Assembly (NCBI RefSeq): GCF_000711695.1
Contig: NW_013546999.1
Location: forward strand, 115,823-179,822
Length of the DNA: 64,000 nt
Reading direction: 5' to 3'
Source of the DNA: Tilletiaria anomala UBC 951
Lineage: Eukaryota > Basidiomycota > Exobasidiomycetes > Georgefischeriales > Tilletiariaceae
The translations under genes were made by a program, and so were the position numbers. Below are positions 60,309 to 64,000 of the stretch, in pieces (position 1 is the first letter of the stretch; each line of letters opens with the position of its first letter). The notes under the pieces are model-generated. The model searched no databases. It was given only the letters and a program-made list of their open reading frames with translations, and was not told the DNA's origin.

Positions 60309-63170
60309 TCAATGCGCCTGAGCCGACTCTTCAAACGTCAGGAGATTGGTACCGGTGAAGAAGCCGTTGAAGTCGAGCCTGAGCGACAATTGCGTTAGAT
60401 GTTGACGAGCAGCAAGACCCATCTGCAGTCGGGCTTCCTGCGCTGCATTTCGACTCAAGTCTGCTTTGGGCATCTCGTGTCCGATCGCAGGCAACTGTGC
60501 ACCCAGCATCGACATCGATGCAAGGGATTGGTTCGCTTGCGAAATGTTGCCTGCTGCCACCCCCAGATCTCCCTCAGAGATGTACTCGAAAAAGTCGCGC
60601 AGCTGCTCCCGAAGTTGCTGCAATGTGAAGTTCTTAGCGAACGAAGATAAGACATCAAACCTTGCCACCGAGCTGACTCACAACAACAATGGCAGACACA
60701 GCCTGATCCCGCTCCTTGAACATGGCACTCTCTCGCGTCTTGGAGGCATCCTCTGAGCTGCCTTCACTCAGCAGATCAGGAAGCACATCTCCACCCCATC
60801 GTTCTAGGTGGCCAACAAAACGCACGCAGGTCTCCAAGATGGCGCGAATCAGGCTTGTCACTCGCGGGGCATTCAGGAGCAACCCCTCCTGGAGGAACAA
60901 GAGGAATGCGACGTGCGTCGCCCGCAGGTCGGCAAAGTCGAGCCGCTTATCTGCGGTGAGAGGCATCTTTGCGCCTGTTGTGTTGCCTGTCGTTGTGAGG
61001 AAGCTACGACTGGAGGGCATGATTGTGCTTTGAGGGGGGAAACCCGATGGAGTGTAGTTGGGTGCTTTCCTGGTGCTGCCTCCGAGCTCTGAGGACTCGT
61101 CCGCCGGAGAAGAACTGCGTCTCACTGTGGTTTCCATAGGGCTCGATATGCCCCTGGCATTCGGAATGGTAGGATTGCTGCGGCGGGTCTGTCGGCGCTC
61201 AGAGTGCTGCTCATGAACATCATGCAGTTGACTAAGCAATCGAATAAACTGCACCTCAATAATGTCGGTCTGAGAAAGCAAGCATCCAGCACATTAGAAG
61301 CGCCCTAGTCAATGCAGCCACGAAACATTTCTCACCTGAAAATGACCCATTAGGGTGTCCAGAAACCAGAGCATGTCCTTTGCGAGACTCCAAGTCAGTC
61401 GGAGCAGTGTCATGCGCTGGCTTGCCTCCTCTTTGCTCGAACCTCCTTCACTGGTGCCTGTGAATCTGCGCCTGAGTCGTTGGTTGTTCGACAACGAAGT
61501 CCAGCAGGACAAAACCCGATTATGCGTCCTGCGAATCGCTACCAGGTATGAGAAGATGCGAGTATAGACTTCGAGCTCCGCACTAGATAGGAAGAGGTCA
61601 AGTGGGAAGTCTGCAGCGTAGCACAGCCGAGCATTGATGCCGACAAGGTCGTCGTCGAAAACCACGGCTGAAGAGGCCGCCTCCGGCGTCGAGGAGTTGG
61701 GGTCTGTAATGTGGTGATGCCGCAGGCGGGTAAGGTGGGCGGAATGTTTTTGCCAATGCAGTAATTCCAAGCTGGGGTGGTCTTCGAGTTCGGTGCCGAT
61801 GCTCGCTCGTTGGAGTGCGAGGTCGAGGTCTGATTCCAACAGTTGGCCTGACGCCACAGTTCGAGCAGATATTGACTTTTGTCGCTGAACATCATCAATT
61901 TCTTCGATGAGAGAAAGCGCAAAGTTCCCCGATCGCAGCAAGAAGTAGTTGCCGCTGTAAAAGGGGGCAATTCAGTCCACTGTGTGCATGAGATGGCCCA
62001 AAGCTGCACTCACAGATCTTGTAAGGCGGAAATGACAGCTTGATCTGTCAGAACGTTCCTCCACAACCATTCCCCTACATCTTGCTTGATCTCAAGCACG
62101 ACCTTTGCGAATGCATGTGGCGTGCTTGGACGGATCTCTGGACACTGAAGCATTTCTACGTGCGCAGCCATGAGAGCTGCAGGTACATGACCGATTTCAG
62201 TATGGGTTTTAACCCGCCAGATAGCACGTCCACCGTATAGAATCGCGTCGGAAGTGACGGATGATATCGAGGATGGAAGGGAATGTGGACGGAGGTGCCA
62301 GGTTCCATCTTCGTCCTGCTCTACAAGTGCATCAGGGCCTTGTGAGATCATATTAGATCCGAGAGAGACGGGGCTGCCATTTGCCGTGCCATGGCAAATC
62401 CAGTCGCACAGCAGAATTTTCCAGCTATCTTCAACTGCATCCCGCAGCTCAGCCATGAGGTTGGCGACGCGCGAAACGCCAGTGTCCGCCATGTGTGTGA
62501 GCATGTCAATCAAGAGACCTCCTGTCCAACCGGAGAGACCTCCTGCGATGCGTGGTAGTTCCAAGGGGTCGGCGCCTGGCTGCTGAATGCTAAGCGCGAC
62601 TGAATGCTCGGGCCCTTTCAAGAGCATCCCCACCAAACGGCCCAGCGCGTTTAGTCGCGATTCCCACACCTGCACCTCCACCCGAATTGTTGCAAGTGAT
62701 ACATAGGATCGTGCCGCAACGAGCGAGGTATCTCGCTGAAGGATACGATCCTCGAGATCGACAATAAGGTCATCCCAGCCCTCGAGGTGGCGGAGAATTC
62801 GAGCGCAAAGAGGTGCCAAGTGTGCGCTTCTCTCTTCCTGTCCACTTGCGTCAAGCAAAACACCATCTTTAGACAGCACTTTCCTCGGACGGGTTCCAGG
62901 ACGCAGCGAAGCCTGTTTGAGAGCGCACCTTCGCGCATGTTCAATGTGCGATGTTGCGAAAAGCTTGATGGCCGAGCATTTATGGGCTAGTGTCGCAAGG
63001 TATTCGAGTTGCGCGCGTTCGCCCGGATGTAAGGGGAGGTGTTCTTTGGCCTGTACTGACGCAGAAAGTGAAGACAAGAGCGACGATGGTAACGTTGATG
63101 AGCCTTCTGCGACTTGCTCGAAGAAGGACGATGGGTGCCCGGCCAGAATCAAGATAATCTCTGAGAGCAT
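60309..63170 (-). CDS. Gamma-tubulin complex component 4 (GCP4-like)
   Basis: Part of the gamma-tubulin ring complex that nucleates microtubules. Exons 63170-62014, 61954-61336, 61269-60682 and 60632-60309 give 895 residues. The N-terminus MLSEIILILAGHPSSFFEQV is the usual GCP4 opening. The GRIP1 part continues with RILRHLEGWDDLIVDLEDRI. The junction between exons 1 and 2 gives LLRSGNFALSLIEEIDD, as in the family. The GRIP2 part has WSLAKDMLWFLDTLMGHFQ and FADLRATHVAFLLFLQEGL. The end SLRLDFNGFFTGTN is the typical GCP C-terminus. The last intron (60633-60681) is only 49 nt and is the least certain boundary. A Ser-rich insert (SNPTIPNARGISSPMETT) interrupts GRIP2. ATG 63170 was chosen over the upstream GTG. 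Confidence 0.9.
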
Positions 63171-63705
63171 CTTCCCCCCCACCTGTTTGCACGCGTTGAC
63201 GCGCCGAGCTCTTTGCAGGAGATGGCTGAACTGAGTAAAGCCGAATTGTCAGAGTGCGAGATAAGCTCTTCGCATGCTCTTTTCGCGAGAAGCACGGAGA
63301 GGGGTAGGAGCTCCAGGTAGCTATTATACAGCAACACTCTACATCCAAGTTTGGAGCGCAGTCAGAACAACAGAAGTAACACGCGACGCGCCTAAATTGA
63401 ATGTGAGAGAGACAGAGAGGGAGTCCCTGCAGCCGGTACTGCCCATATGCGTGCAACATCAACAGGTGCGAAAAGTAACGCACGCAGTTCACAACATCCT
63501 CGATTAGAACAAGGATGGTGGTTGCGCTCGCTCGCTGAGCGCAGATTTCGGTGGCAGAATGTGGACCTGTGGTGAAATCGCGAAACTACAAAAGGCACGA
63601 GCAATCTAATTGAATCCGCAACCTCCGGTTGCAAGGATGGGAAAGAATCGCAAAATCTGCCGGTGTCGCGTTGGCCAGATGCTGGAGCGACATCGGTATG
63701 ATCTT
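63171..63705. other. Intergenic region between GCP4 and the repeat-protein gene
   Basis: 535 bases, GCP4 upstream region. CACGCGACGCGCC near 63379 resembles two imperfect MCB cores. No gene seen. Confidence 0.4.
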
Positions 63706-64000
63706 TCAGGCGTAGCCCTCTTTGCCGCCTTCGTATTTGCCGCCTTCGTACTCGCTCTTGCCTTTGTAGTCATTTCCATGATCTTCTCTGTAGCCTTTCC
63801 TATACTCCTTTTCGTCATTGTTGCCGTTCTCCCTCCCGTCCTTGTTTCCGTACTCCTTCCCATCCTTGTTGCCGTACTCCCTCCTGTACTTTTTCCCGTC
63901 CTTATTTCCGCCCTTGTTGCTGTACTCCCTCCAGTTCTTGTTTCCGTCCTCCCTCCCGTTCTTGTTGCCGTCCTCCCTCCCGTTCTTGTTGCCGTCCTCC
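63706..64000 (-). CDS. Octapeptide-repeat protein, C-terminal part only
   Basis: The minus strand is open from the right edge to TGA at 63708-63706, giving at least 97 residues. It consists of imperfect eight-residue units of consensus G-N-K-(N/D)-G-(R/K)-E-(D/Y), e.g. GNKNGRED, GNKDGKEY and GNKDGREN, decaying toward the C-terminus into EYRKGYREDHGNDYKGKS and ending YEGGKYEGGKEGYA. The protein is highly hydrophilic, rich in Gly, Asn, Lys, Glu and Tyr, with no Cys or hydrophobic core in this part. This could be a secreted matrix, stress-related hydrophilin-like or otherwise disordered protein; nothing here decides. The start and most repeats lie beyond the window. Confidence 0.6.
   Translation of the reverse strand, partial: EDGNKNGREDGNKNGREDGNKNWREYSNKGGNKDGKKYRREYGNKDGKEYGNKDGRENGNNDEKEYRKGYREDHGNDYKGKSEYEGGKYEGGKEGYA
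63795..64000 (-). repeat. 24-bp tandem repeat encoding octapeptides
   Basis: On the plus strand, units such as CTCCCTCCCGTTCTTGTTGC recur every 24 bp, nearly identical at the right edge and increasingly diverged leftward. The period matches eight codons in the minus-strand frame. Confidence 0.75.

Noticed and set aside
63795-64000. Regular repeats that could suggest a CRISPR-like array
   Set aside because: Units are 24 bp with no unique spacers and translate as an open octapeptide repeat; the genome is eukaryotic.

Overview
The window is nuclear DNA of a basidiomycete fungus. I infer a yeast-like or smut-like lineage such as Ustilaginomycotina, but cannot prove the genus. Evidence: monoexonic to nine-exon genes with short introns (49 to about 190 nt) using GTGAGT/GTGCGT donors; fungal-type proteins such as Npr2, Gid4 and a CENP-C with a cupin fold; long disordered Ser/Ala/Glu-rich tails on otherwise conserved proteins; and moderately GC-rich coding sequence. 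No CRISPR array, rRNA, convincing tRNA or intact transposon was found.

Layout, left to right: (1) 1-2389, an MFS transporter running off the left edge; 3328-4669, a short-chain dehydrogenase; 5421-7209, endonuclease IV (Apn1). (2) 7882-11324, a Rap1-like protein with two Myb-like segments, converging on 11378-16871, an Slh1/ASCC3 helicase whose second cassette is degenerate. (3) 17447-21206 Npr2 (GATOR1) divergent from 21642-23169 glutaminyl cyclase, which converges on 23347-26924 Utp4. (4) 29185-31641, an unknown basidiomycete-type protein converging on 31999-32984, a longin R-SNARE. (5) 33423-36442 CENP-C/Mif2, 36526-37532 a probable mitochondrial protein, 38378-41447 shugoshin, 41508-42425 inositol polyphosphate kinase, 43078-45913 Gid4. 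(6) A gene-poor gap holding one decayed reading frame at 48030-48399. (7) 48654-50252 Rfc2 divergent from 50863-54359 CAF-1 large subunit; 54507-56165 glutamate 5-kinase; 57026-58001 complex I 24 kDa subunit divergent from 58545-60212 Eri1-like exonuclease; 60309-63170 gamma-tubulin complex protein 4; and at the right edge a partial gene for an octapeptide-repeat protein.

Many genes serve chromosome maintenance and division: Apn1 (repair), Rap1-like (telomere), CENP-C and shugoshin (centromere), Rfc2 and CAF-1 (replication and chromatin assembly) and GCP4 (microtubule nucleation). Three of their upstream regions carry ACGCGT (MCB-type) motifs, which fits G1/S co-regulation. The most unusual structures are: an inverted duplication that gives the MFS transporter and the Rap1-like gene the same 5' region and the same first 46 codons; a telomere-type TTAGGGTTAG in the Rap1-like upstream region; the pseudo-helicase half of the Slh1-like protein; and very small 3'-terminal exons in several genes.

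Gene models were spliced by eye from reading frame, GT/AG signals and family conservation. Internal boundaries are well supported where the family is strongly conserved. Starts are the weakest part.
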